Below are positions 41,550 through 49,814 of a DNA stretch of 64,000 bases, one piece after another. A program made the position numbers and the translations under genes. The stretch's first letter is position 1. The number at the start of each line of letters is the position of its first letter. The notes below the pieces were generated by a model. The model was not told the DNA's origin. It did no database searches and saw only the letters and a list, made by a program, of their open reading frames with translations. This DNA comes from Mucilaginibacter mallensis (GTDB taxonomy: Bacteria; Bacteroidota; Bacteroidia; Sphingobacteriales; Sphingobacteriaceae), in assembly GCF_900105165.1 (NCBI RefSeq), contig NZ_LT629740.1:1798001-1862000 (forward strand). Reading direction: 5' to 3'.

Positions 41550-42686
41550 ATGACTAACACATCAAGGGTTAAACCGCTTTTTTATACAGGTATATTAATA
41601 ACGGGTTTGTTTTTTTCTGCCGTGCCTGCTGCAATAGCTCAATCGCCGTTTAAAGGATTGGAAAACCTTTTTACCGTGCCCGATAATTATGTTATCCACC
41701 ATGTTGATACGCCACCGGTTATTGATGGCGATATTAATGACGCGGTTTGGCAAAAGGCGGCCTGGACAGCGGAGTTTCAGGACATTGAGGGCGATCTGAA
41801 ACCTAAGCCATACTTGAAAACACAGGTAAAAATGCTTTGGGATGATAGCTGCCTGTATATTGCTGCAAAACTGCAGGAGCCAAACCTGTGGGCTTACCAA
41901 ACACATCATGATGATATTGTTTATTATGATAATGATTTCGAGATCTTTATCAACCCCAATAATACTACTCACCAGTATTTTGAGATAGAGGTTAATGCCA
42001 TAAATACCCTCTTCGATCTGTTTCTAAATAAACCCTATAATGTTAGCGGTAACCCTATGGTTAGCTGGGACGCTGCTGGTATGCGGTCGGTAGTTAAGGT
42101 ACAGGGCACCGTTAATAATGCATCAGATACAGATAGGGGCTGGACGGTAGAAATGGCCATCCCATTCAGGTCAATAAGCACAGGCTGGAATACGCGCCCG
42201 CCAAAAGACAGTACCCTATGGCGTATTAATTTCTCGAGGGTTGAGTGGGATACCAAAGCCATAAACGGTAAATATGTAAAAGATAAGGATAGCAATGGCA
42301 ATAATAAACCGGAGCACAATTGGGTATGGTCGCCGCAGGGCCTTATTGCTATGCACATGCCCGAGCGCTGGGGATACCTGTTATTTACCAAAAGCAATGA
42401 TAACGTTACCTTTACTATGCCATATGCCGAACAGCAAAAGCGTTATTTATGGCTCATTTATTACCGCGAAAAGGAGTGGTTCAGGCAACATGGGGAATAT
42501 GCTTTATCGCTCGATAAACTCGGCCTTACTGATAGGGTAACGGTAAACGAGCAGGCTAATACGCTTCAACTCGAAGCCACTAAGCACCAGTTTATGGGCT
42601 TAATTACCGATGATAAGGATAAAATAACCTGGACAATTAACCAGGAAGGACTCATACAGTCAATAAACTACAGATCACATGAATAA
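41550..42686 (+). CDS. exported carbohydrate-binding family 9-like protein
   Basis: 378 residues with a signal peptide (about residues 1-30, ending AAIAQ). The CBM9-like fold is seen in TPPVIDGDINDAVWQKAAWTAEF, MLWDDSCLYIAAKLQEP, DNDFEIFINP and GWTVEMAIPF. A C-terminal helical part with a QQKRYLWLIYYREKEWFRQH segment follows. It probably binds sugar or envelope glycans outside the cytoplasm. It overlaps the next gene by 8 nt, so the pair is translationally coupled. Confidence 0.85.
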   Translation: MTNTSRVKPLFYTGILITGLFFSAVPAAIAQSPFKGLENLFTVPDNYVIHHVDTPPVIDGDINDAVWQKAAWTAEFQDIEGDLKPKPYLKTQVKMLWDDSCLYIAAKLQEPNLWAYQTHHDDIVYYDNDFEIFINPNNTTHQYFEIEVNAINTLFDLFLNKPYNVSGNPMVSWDAAGMRSVVKVQGTVNNASDTDRGWTVEMAIPFRSISTGWNTRPPKDSTLWRINFSRVEWDTKAINGKYVKDKDSNGNNKPEHNWVWSPQGLIAMHMPERWGYLLFTKSNDNVTFTMPYAEQQKRYLWLIYYREKEWFRQHGEYALSLDKLGLTDRVTVNEQANTLQLEATKHQFMGLITDDKDKITWTINQEGLIQSINYRSHE

Positions 42687-43752
42687 GCGCGAATTTATAA
42701 AGGCCGGGCTGCTGGCAGGAGTAGCTACTCAACTATCGTTAACAACTAATGCGGCCGCAAATCTGGCATCGCCCAAAAAGAAAAAAATAAAAAATTGGGT
42801 ATGGATAGGCCCTGACCCAAAAGATACGCCGGAGATGCTTAACAAGCGGTATGCCGCTTTTAAGGAAGCCGGTATTCATGCTGTTTTTTTTGAGGCTGAT
42901 AGCGAAAAACATTTCCGCGCGGCAAAGGCGCAGGGATTGGAAGCTCACCGCTGGATGTGGACCTTTAACCGTGCCGAGCTGGTAACCGTTCACCCGGAAT
43001 GGTATAGCAAGAACAGGAATGGTGAGTCATGTGCCGATCATCCGCCATATGTGAATTATTACCGTTGGTTATGCCCATCGCGCCCCGAAGTACAGCAGTA
43101 TTTAGAACAACAGGTAACCGATATATTGGACAAGGATTATATAGATGGCATCCACCTTGATTATGTGCGCTATTGCGATGTAATATTACCGGTAAATCTT
43201 TGGGAGCATTACAACCTCGACCAAACCACGGAATTGCCAGCTTATGATTTTTGCTATTGCGATGTGTGCCAGAGCCATTTTAAAGATCAGTATGGTATTG
43301 ATGTAACTTCGCTGCAATATCCGTCGGCCAGCCTTTCATGGCGCTTATTCAGGTATGGCAATATCAACAGGGTGGTAAACAGCCTTTGCGATATCGCCCA
43401 CGACAAAAAGAAAAAGATAACCGCAGCTGTGTTCCCGACCCCCGAAGTTGCCCGCCGTAACGTAAGGCAGGACTGGACAAACTGGAACCTCGATGGTGTT
43501 TGCCCCATGATATACCATGGTTTTTATAAAGAAAAAGTAAGCTGGATAGGCGATGCCGTTAAAGAAGGAACACACTTTTTAGCAGGTAAATTTCCGCTGT
43601 ATGCAGGCTTATATTTGTCGGATTTCAAAAGCGATGATGAGATCCGCCAGGGTATTCAATACGCGCTTAAGAATGGTGCCGCTGGCGTATCGTTTTTTGG
43701 TAATGTAGAAAATGGGAATACGTTAACGATATTAAAAGAGGAGATGGCGTAA
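42679..43752 (+). CDS. GHL10-type (family 10-like) glycosyl hydrolase, exported
   Basis: 357 residues with a signal sequence of Tat-less type (NKREFIKAGLLAGVATQLSL; only Lys-Arg, no twin Arg). A TIM-barrel pattern follows: AGIHAVFFEADS, DYIDGIHLDYVRYCD (acidic residues typical of a catalytic strand), FCYCDVCQSHF (a Cys pair) and WNLDGVCPMIYHGFY. This resembles the DUF187/GHL10 family. It is paired with a CBM9-like protein, suggesting joint work on an extracellular polysaccharide. Substrate unknown. Confidence 0.78.
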   Translation: MNKREFIKAGLLAGVATQLSLTTNAAANLASPKKKKIKNWVWIGPDPKDTPEMLNKRYAAFKEAGIHAVFFEADSEKHFRAAKAQGLEAHRWMWTFNRAELVTVHPEWYSKNRNGESCADHPPYVNYYRWLCPSRPEVQQYLEQQVTDILDKDYIDGIHLDYVRYCDVILPVNLWEHYNLDQTTELPAYDFCYCDVCQSHFKDQYGIDVTSLQYPSASLSWRLFRYGNINRVVNSLCDIAHDKKKKITAAVFPTPEVARRNVRQDWTNWNLDGVCPMIYHGFYKEKVSWIGDAVKEGTHFLAGKFPLYAGLYLSDFKSDDEIRQGIQYALKNGAAGVSFFGNVENGNTLTILKEEMA

Positions 43753-43777
43753 GTTCAATAGTCATTATAATTACCAG

Positions 43778-43865
43778 ATGTCATTGCGAGCGATAGCGTG
43801 GCAACCTCGTCGCGTTCAATATACACGCGACGAGGTTGCTTCGTCGTTTCTCCTCGCAATGACAT
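43778..43865. repeat. GTCAT-type palindromic element (TCATTGCGAG subfamily)
   Basis: Ends ATGTCATTGCGAG and CTCGCAATGACAT; inner perfect arms GCAACCTCGTCGCGT and ACGCGACGAGGTTGC with a short A+T loop. It lies between the convergent GHL10-like and 116-residue genes. Confidence 0.88.
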
Positions 43866-43878
43866 GTTTTTTTATTTA

Positions 43879-44229
43879 TCACATCTTCCCAAACGATTTA
43901 CTGATATCAAAATACACCTCTATTTCTTTACCATCTGCGGTAATAACGTGCAGCACATCAAAGGACTTCTGATCGTGCATCATTAATACTTGCTTGGTAG
44001 TTTTACTGCCCGGATAATTTTTCCTGAGCCATGCATACTCATCTTTCACACCCTGGAAATCAGTAGTAGCCTCAATCATAATGGCTTTTTCGTAGGATGA
44101 GCCATCCCGCAAGGTATCATGCGGAGCAGCAACGTGCAATGTGGTATCGGCAGGCATTATATCCTTAGCGCCGGCACGTGAAATAAACGGCAACGAAAGC
44201 ATCGCGAAAAGCAACAGGTATCTTTTCAT
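43879..44229 (-). CDS. small exported protein of unknown function
   Basis: 116 residues. The signal peptide (about residues 1-21) is followed by a compact domain: SYEKAIMIEATTDFQGVKDEYAWL, LRKNYPGSK, LMMHDQKSFDVLHVITADGKEIEVYFDIS. I know similar short Bacteroidota proteins but no assigned function. Codon use and signal peptide argue that it is real. It ends 14 nt from the palindrome at 43778-43865. Confidence 0.65.
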   Translation of the reverse strand: MKRYLLLFAMLSLPFISRAGAKDIMPADTTLHVAAPHDTLRDGSSYEKAIMIEATTDFQGVKDEYAWLRKNYPGSKTTKQVLMMHDQKSFDVLHVITADGKEIEVYFDISKSFGKM

Positions 44230-44294
44230 AACTTATTTAGGTTTAGGTAAATGTAGTGAATTTTAGAAAGATAGAATGCCCATTTAAAAGTATT

Positions 44295-44377
44295 TGTCAT
44301 CTCGAACGTTAGTGAGAGAACCTATACGCCATATGTATATCGAATAAGTTTTCTCCTCGTACCTGGTCGAAATGACA
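44295..44377. repeat. GTCAT-type palindromic element (TCATCTCGAACG subfamily)
   Basis: Ends TTGTCATCTCGAACGTTAG and CCTGGTCGAAATGACA; inner pair GAGAACCTAT and AAGTTTTCTC is decayed. Between two minus-strand hypothetical genes. Confidence 0.75.
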
Positions 44378-44411
44378 GTAGGGTAGAAGCTAAAATGGGA
44401 AAAGCTGTTTA

Positions 44412-44843
44412 TTATTTCTTTACATTATACATCCTCTTTTCATGCAAAGTATGAGCATATACATAACCTGTTGCCGACAAATGCCGGCCTTTATACTGGT
44501 AAAAGAAAGCGATTTTTGCCATGCTTGAATCTTTACCATAGCCTAAAACATAAACACAGGTATCTAAAGGAACAAGAAAAGGTTGAAAATTAAAATATGG
44601 TCTTAGAATCCCTTTTTCTAGTTTTTGGTAGAATTGCTTCAATGAATCGCATAAAGACTCATCTCTAACAAACATAGCTGGGTTTACATAACCCTCGTGA
44701 TAAGTTTCATAACAATACATTTTTTTGTGTGCAATAACTTTTTGATGTATCGATTCCCCTAAGTACTTAATACCAAAGTGTAAGGTAGTTAATGCTAAAA
44801 GTACCACTACAATTATTGTTAAAACTCTGTAAGGTTTAGTCAT
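44412..44843 (-). CDS. membrane-anchored hypothetical protein
   Basis: 143 residues. One N-terminal helix (about residues 4-26, VLTIIVVVLLALTTLHFGI) anchors a soluble domain rich in Tyr and Cys (MYCYETYHEGYVNPAMF, LVPLDTCVYVLGYGKDSSM). No family recognised. The longer frame begins at a TTG (44852); ATG 44843 is the better start. Codon use is somewhat more A+T-rich than its neighbours, hinting at an accessory gene. Confidence 0.55.
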   Translation of the reverse strand: MTKPYRVLTIIVVVLLALTTLHFGIKYLGESIHQKVIAHKKMYCYETYHEGYVNPAMFVRDESLCDSLKQFYQKLEKGILRPYFNFQPFLVPLDTCVYVLGYGKDSSMAKIAFFYQYKGRHLSATGYVYAHTLHEKRMYNVKK

Positions 44844-44902
44844 AATAATCAATTACATATTTTGTTCGCTCTTTGTTGGCGTTGTCGCCAACAAACAACA
44901 AA

Positions 44903-46396
44903 CTACAACACCCCAACCACCAAAAATATCGCCGAAACAATAAGTAATAATATCATCAGCGGATAGGCAAAGCGCAGCCAGGCCTTAACGCTTACCCTTG
45001 CAATATCCAACGATGGAAGCATCATGCCCGTGGGCGTGACGAGCCCCATAATACCCATGCCGAAGAGGTATGCATTAACGATCTCTTTACCTGGTACACC
45101 AATTATTACCGCCAGCGAACCAAATATAGGCATAGTAAGTACCGCCATGCCCGATGATGAGGAGATAAACAGCGTAAACACCATATACAATACCAGCATC
45201 ATTAGTATAAATGCGACCCCCGGCATTTTACCCACCAGCATAGCCGAATAGTACAGCAGCGTACCACTGATATGGCCATCGTTTAAAATAAAGGTAACAC
45301 CGCGGGCCACGCCAACTATCAGTACTACGGATAAGAGCGCTTTTGCACCCTCAATAAATTTCTGAATAAATACCTTTTCGGGTATCCGGCCTATAACAGC
45401 CATTAATACCGCCGCGACTGCAAACAAAGCTGTTACCGCTGTCATCGACCAGCCCGCGATAAATCCACCGATCATCAGGCCGATAGCCGCGAGGAAAATG
45501 AAGATCTGTAAGCCATTTTTTGCTCCCAGTTTTACTTTTGCGCCCTCCACATGTTCAAGAGCTGCGAATGGCGAGGTAACCGCGCCATCAAACCTGTAAA
45601 CAAGCGAGGCAGCCGGGTCCTTTTTTACCTTTTGGGCATAACGTACAATATACCAAATAGTAATAGCTGTAGTTATTGCGAAGAAAACTACGCGCTCTGT
45701 AAAGCCGTCTGTCCAGCTGATGCCAGCCGCATTGGAAGCAATAACCGTAGAGAATGGGTTACTAAAGGAAGCCATATTGCCGGTATTTGTCCCGGCGAAT
45801 ATTACTGCTAATGGTACCAGCAGATCATAACCCGCGGCTAAGTATAGTGGTACCAATATGGGATAAAAAGCAAGCCCTTCTTCAGCCATACCTTCAGCCG
45901 CGCCGCAGAAAGTAAAAAAGAAAGTAATAATTATTATCAGCCATGCTTCCTGCCCTTTCATTCGGTAAGATAGCGCGGCAATACCTTGCTCTAAAGCCCC
46001 CGTCTCCTGTAAAACGGCTATAAAGCCACCTATAAAAAGCAGGAAAAATATAATGTCGCTGGAATCATACAAACCCTTTACCGGTGCTTCTATCACTTCA
46101 GTGATGCCCTGCTTATTACTTTTAATTTTATGATAGGTGCCGGGTATGGCAACGGGCTTAAATATATCGCCGCTTTTAAATTTATCAAGCGTTATCAGTA
46201 TTTTAAGGCTATCGAGCGTATGCTGCGCGGCAGGGAGTGTTTTATCGCCGGCAGCAGTCGAGACTGTAAAAGTGTTATTGCTATAAGTAAGTGAATTATA
46301 TTCGCCGGCAGGTAAAAGCCAGGTTGCTATGGCCGCTATAACAATTACTATAAAAAGTATGGTAATGGGTGAGGGGAGTTTCTTCTTGGCGGCCAT
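44903..46396 (-). CDS. YfcC family (DcuC/ArsB-type) membrane carrier
   Basis: 497 residues with about 12 membrane helices. The pattern of YfcC-family carriers is clear: an early IATWLLPAGEY, FLLFIGGFIAVLQETGALEQGI, FCGAAEGMAEEGLAFYPILVPLY, FAGTNTGNMASFSNPFS and a late VTPTGMMLPSL. Related proteins move arginine/ornithine, peptides or dicarboxylates; the substrate cannot be predicted here. It begins 4 nt after the stop of the acyl-CoA thioesterase gene and is almost surely co-transcribed with it. Confidence 0.88.
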   Translation of the reverse strand: MAAKKKLPSPITILFIVIVIAAIATWLLPAGEYNSLTYSNNTFTVSTAAGDKTLPAAQHTLDSLKILITLDKFKSGDIFKPVAIPGTYHKIKSNKQGITEVIEAPVKGLYDSSDIIFFLLFIGGFIAVLQETGALEQGIAALSYRMKGQEAWLIIIITFFFTFCGAAEGMAEEGLAFYPILVPLYLAAGYDLLVPLAVIFAGTNTGNMASFSNPFSTVIASNAAGISWTDGFTERVVFFAITTAITIWYIVRYAQKVKKDPAASLVYRFDGAVTSPFAALEHVEGAKVKLGAKNGLQIFIFLAAIGLMIGGFIAGWSMTAVTALFAVAAVLMAVIGRIPEKVFIQKFIEGAKALLSVVLIVGVARGVTFILNDGHISGTLLYYSAMLVGKMPGVAFILMMLVLYMVFTLFISSSSGMAVLTMPIFGSLAVIIGVPGKEIVNAYLFGMGIMGLVTPTGMMLPSLDIARVSVKAWLRFAYPLMILLLIVSAIFLVVGVL

Positions 46397-46400
46397 AATG

Positions 46401-46922
46401 CTATTGCTGTGCAGCGAAAAATAAAGCCTTTAGTTCCGTAGCATCATCGGGTTTCATTTTGCCGCTTAGTATAAGGCGCAATTGCCTGCGGCGAAGGGCG
46501 CCATCGTATAAAGCTATCTCTTCATCTGTACCGGGGATCAGTTCAGGAACCGATACGGTATTACCGTTTGAATCAAGCGCCACAAAAGTATAATAAGCCT
46601 CATTGCTTTTTACTCGTGTGCCCGATGGTATGTTCTGCGCCCATACATCCATCCTGATCTCAACCGAAGTATTAAAGGCACGCGTTACTCTTGCTTCAAT
46701 GCTGATCACGTCACCCAGCTTTATAGGGTTTTTAAAGGATACATTATCAACCGAGGCGGTTACCACTATACGGTTGCAATGTTTTTGACCCGATATGGCT
46801 GCCGCAATATCCATCCAGTGCAATAAACGCCCACCCATCAGGTTATTTAGCGTATTGGTATCATTGGGTAATACCAGCTCATTCATTATCGTATAGGAGT
46901 CCTGGGGGCTTTTTCCTTGCAT
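46401..46922 (-). CDS. acyl-CoA thioesterase, hotdog fold
   Basis: 173 residues, single hotdog domain of the YciA/BACH type: ELVLPNDTNTLNNLMGGRLLHWMDIAAAI (catalytic Asn/Asp region and the long helix), then VSFKNPIKLGDVISIEARV. It hydrolyses acyl-CoA to free acid and CoA. The C-terminal tail (about residues 135-173) is longer than in E. coli YciA and helical. First gene of a two-gene unit with the YfcC carrier, which might export or import the acid it acts on (speculative). Confidence 0.88.
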   Translation of the reverse strand: MQGKSPQDSYTIMNELVLPNDTNTLNNLMGGRLLHWMDIAAAISGQKHCNRIVVTASVDNVSFKNPIKLGDVISIEARVTRAFNTSVEIRMDVWAQNIPSGTRVKSNEAYYTFVALDSNGNTVSVPELIPGTDEEIALYDGALRRRQLRLILSGKMKPDDATELKALFFAAQQ

Positions 46923-47042
46923 TGGTCGGTTATTTTAGCTGTAAATATACGTTTTAAGCTGAAAAAATTAAGTATAACAATTTGGTTATATGTTGTTCAT
47001 ATAGGGAAATTCTGTTAGTTTAGCACGTTTTAACTCCTCATT

Positions 47043-49295
47043 ATGAATAAAAAGTTCTGGCAGGGTGCTTTCATGTGCCTTTGCGTTTCTGGCATGCTAT
47101 GGCCTCATCAATCAATAGCGCAAAACAAAGCAACTTACAGCAGTTTGGCCGATGCTTCGGCAGCAGGGCGCAAATTAAAGGGAAAATCTGGTCCTAAAAG
47201 TGTTAACTGGATAAACGGAGGTAATCAATACTCCTTTATTGAAGGCGACTCGATCAATATCAAAGACCCTGCAACGCTAAAGGAACGTAATGTTTTTATC
47301 AGCAAAGGCATCACCCTGCCCGGCTCATCAACACCATTTGCATATGAATCATTTCAATGGTCAAAGGATGCGCAGCACCTGGTTTTCAAAACCAATTTCA
47401 GGAGAAAATACCGTCGCTCAGGTGTGTCCGACTATTATATCTACGATCTGGCTAATAAACAGCTGAAAGTGGCTGCTAAAAATGCCCGTTCGGCAGAGTT
47501 ATCGCCTGACGGAACAAAGGTTGGTATTGAGCGCGATGGCAATATGTTCGTTTACAGTTTCGCTACCGGACAGGAGCAACAGTTAACCCACGACAGTACC
47601 AGCGAGAACGGCATTTTTAACGGTCATGGTGATTGGGTTTATGAAGAAGAACTGGAAGTTAGTCAGGCCTGGAACTGGTCGCCTGATAATAAATACATGG
47701 CTTTCTGGCAATTTGATGATAGCAAGGTGCCTGATTTCCAGATGACTAATTTTGAGGGCCAACATCCTAATAACATACACATAGCCATACCGCAGGTAGG
47801 TGACCCGAACCCTAAAGTAAGGGTAGGGGTTATTGATGTAAATTCAGGCAAAAAGGTTTGGCTGTCGCCGGATGAAACAGGTGATTTCTACATTCCGCGT
47901 TTGTACTGGACAAGCGATCCTGATATTTTAGCCATGGTTACCTTAAACCGTGCGCAAAACGACATGAAACTGTATTTCTTCAATGTGAAAACAGGTGATC
48001 ATCACGTAGTTTTAGAAGAAAAAAATACTACCTGGGTAGCTATCTCAAACTTTTACACCAATGTAAATGATATGCTGTATTTCCCTGAGAAAACAAAAGA
48101 GTTTTTCTGGGTGTCTGATCGTTCAGGTTTTTATCATATCTACCGTTACAATTATGATGGCAAGCTGATAAACCAGGTAACCAAAGGTAATTGGGATATG
48201 ATAAAAGTAAGTGGTATTAACCCTGATAATAAAACTATCTATTATTTATCAGCAGAGGCATCGCCGCTTGAGCAGCAGTTCTACTCTATAAAATATGATG
48301 GCAGCGATAAGAAAAGATTGAACCCTGTACCGGGCTTTCATGATATTGATATGTCGCCCAATACAAAATATTATATAGATAAGTATAGCAATACCACCAC
48401 ACCAACCCAAGTTGCTTTATGTAACGATAAAGGCAAAACCCTGCAATTACTGGAAGTAAACAAGGGTGTAAGCGACTTTTTAGCTACACACGCTTACTCA
48501 CCACTGGAGCTTTTTCACTTTAAGGCGGAAGATGGTACCGAACTGGATGGTTCCATGATAAAACCATTTAATTTCGATCCAACTAAAAAATACCCTGTAG
48601 TATTATCTATTTATGGTGGCCCTGAATCACATGGGGTATTTAATAGATTTTCTGATGCCACTTCAGAACAATGGCTGGCACAGAATGGCTATATAGTTGT
48701 AAACGTAAATAACCGTGGAATTGCCAATTATGGCAGCGCCTTTATGAAAGTTGTTTACAAACAATTGGGCAAATACGAAAGCTATGACTTTGCTGCTACA
48801 GCAAGATACATGGCTACACAGCCTTTTGTAGATGGCAAAAATATGGCCATTATGGGCGGTAGTTATGGTGGTTATATTACTGCGTACACATTGCTTACCC
48901 ATCCGGGTGTGTTTAAGGTGGGTATAGCCAACTCCCCGGTTACCGACTGGCGTTTGTATGATGATATTTATACCGAGCGCTATATGGGCACAGTAGAGGA
49001 TAATGCAGAAGGTTACAAAAATAGCTCGAACATGACCCATGCATCAGGCTTGCAGGATCATTTGTTACTGATCCATTCCTTAAGCGACGATAATGTGCAC
49101 CCTGCCAATACCATGCAATTGTTAACAGCTTTAACCAATGCCGGTAAAGATGCCGATCTGCGTATTTACCCACCGGGCGCACATGGTGCAGGGTATAACC
49201 CGCAAAGCAGGTTGTTAATAAACGAGGTTAGCTTTTATTATTTAGAAAGATATTTAAAAGGTAACACTGATCTGCCGAATTTGAATGCTAAATAA
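47043..49295 (+). CDS. S9 family prolyl dipeptidyl peptidase (DPP IV-like), exported
   Basis: 750 residues with a signal peptide (about residues 1-27, ending SIAQ). An N-terminal eight-bladed propeller of the DPP IV type (EEELEVSQAWNWSPDNKYMAFWQFDD) is followed by an alpha/beta-hydrolase domain with nucleophile GGSYGGY, Asp in LSDDNVHPANTMQL and His near HGAGYNPQSR. The DPP IV motif EELE (here EEELEV) supports cleavage of X-Pro dipeptides. Periplasmic. A strong hairpin follows the stop. Confidence 0.93.
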   Translation: MNKKFWQGAFMCLCVSGMLWPHQSIAQNKATYSSLADASAAGRKLKGKSGPKSVNWINGGNQYSFIEGDSINIKDPATLKERNVFISKGITLPGSSTPFAYESFQWSKDAQHLVFKTNFRRKYRRSGVSDYYIYDLANKQLKVAAKNARSAELSPDGTKVGIERDGNMFVYSFATGQEQQLTHDSTSENGIFNGHGDWVYEEELEVSQAWNWSPDNKYMAFWQFDDSKVPDFQMTNFEGQHPNNIHIAIPQVGDPNPKVRVGVIDVNSGKKVWLSPDETGDFYIPRLYWTSDPDILAMVTLNRAQNDMKLYFFNVKTGDHHVVLEEKNTTWVAISNFYTNVNDMLYFPEKTKEFFWVSDRSGFYHIYRYNYDGKLINQVTKGNWDMIKVSGINPDNKTIYYLSAEASPLEQQFYSIKYDGSDKKRLNPVPGFHDIDMSPNTKYYIDKYSNTTTPTQVALCNDKGKTLQLLEVNKGVSDFLATHAYSPLELFHFKAEDGTELDGSMIKPFNFDPTKKYPVVLSIYGGPESHGVFNRFSDATSEQWLAQNGYIVVNVNNRGIANYGSAFMKVVYKQLGKYESYDFAATARYMATQPFVDGKNMAIMGGSYGGYITAYTLLTHPGVFKVGIANSPVTDWRLYDDIYTERYMGTVEDNAEGYKNSSNMTHASGLQDHLLLIHSLSDDNVHPANTMQLLTALTNAGKDADLRIYPPGAHGAGYNPQSRLLINEVSFYYLERYLKGNTDLPNLNAK

Positions 49296-49339
49296 GGGAA
49301 CCTGTATTTAACGGATTCGATAGATTTTTAGGACAATTA

Positions 49340-49372
49340 TTCAAGCCACTTGTGTTTCGCAAGTGGCTTGAA
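49340..49372 (+). terminator. terminator of the S9 peptidase gene
   Basis: Perfect 13-bp stem (TTCAAGCCACTTG with CAAGTGGCTTGAA) and 7-nt loop, followed by CATATTTTG. It lies 45 nt after the stop codon. Confidence 0.75.
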
Positions 49373-49387
49373 CATATTTTGTGGGTA

Positions 49388-49800
49388 GGGTGTCATACTG
49401 AGCGTAGTCGAAGTATGTGCGTTGGGATTATACGCTATGCCTTTTTAACCTTGAATATTTCAGGTAACAAATGCCAATCGCCATTAATTATAGCTTCCTT
49501 TTTAGTCCTTTTCCATCCTTTAACTTGCTTTTCAAAAGCTATTGCTTGTATAACGTCAGGAAACCTTTCGTGAAAAACTAATTTTATAGGTCTCCTTGTA
49601 GAGGTATATGATCCGGGGTTTAGACCATTTTCATGTTCATATATTCGTCTTTCTAAATCGTTGGTAACTCCGGTATAATAGGAGTTATCGCCGCAAAGAA
49701 GTATATAGACAAAATATTGTTTCATTTACTATTTTTATCTTCAAAAATACAACGCGAGTCCCCACGCACATACTTCGACTAGCGCTCAGTATGACACCCA
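49388..49800 (-). mobile_element. GIY-YIG cassette bounded by GTCAT-type inverted arms
   Basis: About 413 bp. The left arm (49388-49426, GGGTGTCATACTGAGCGTAG onward) and right arm (49760-49800) are inverted copies over about 38 nt, differing mainly by one GC step (GAGCGTAG against GAGCGCTAG). The 333 bp between them are almost wholly occupied by the GIY-YIG gene. The arms match the solo palindromes at 20334 and 24413, so this looks like the coding version of that repeat. Confidence 0.75.
49435..49725 (-). CDS. small GIY-YIG nuclease family protein
   Basis: 96 residues, a stand-alone GIY-YIG domain. The motif is YVYIL...YYTGV (Tyr 7, Tyr 17), with Arg 27 and His 31 in DLERRIYEH and the metal-binding Glu 65 in AIAFEKQVKGWKR, then a basic helix. 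All catalytic residues of the UvrC/I-TevI-type nuclease fold are present, without extra DNA-binding domains. Such proteins are frequent in Bacteroidota and unexplained. Its gene fills the inside of an inverted-repeat pair, 8 nt from the left arm, suggesting it acts on that repeat. Confidence 0.9.
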   Translation of the reverse strand: MKQYFVYILLCGDNSYYTGVTNDLERRIYEHENGLNPGSYTSTRRPIKLVFHERFPDVIQAIAFEKQVKGWKRTKKEAIINGDWHLLPEIFKVKKA

Positions 49801-49814
49801 GCGCACTTCAAGAA

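Noticed and set aside
49435..49725. GIY-YIG gene as intron-borne homing endonuclease
   Set aside because: No split host gene or intron core; the gene lies in intergenic DNA between inverted arms.
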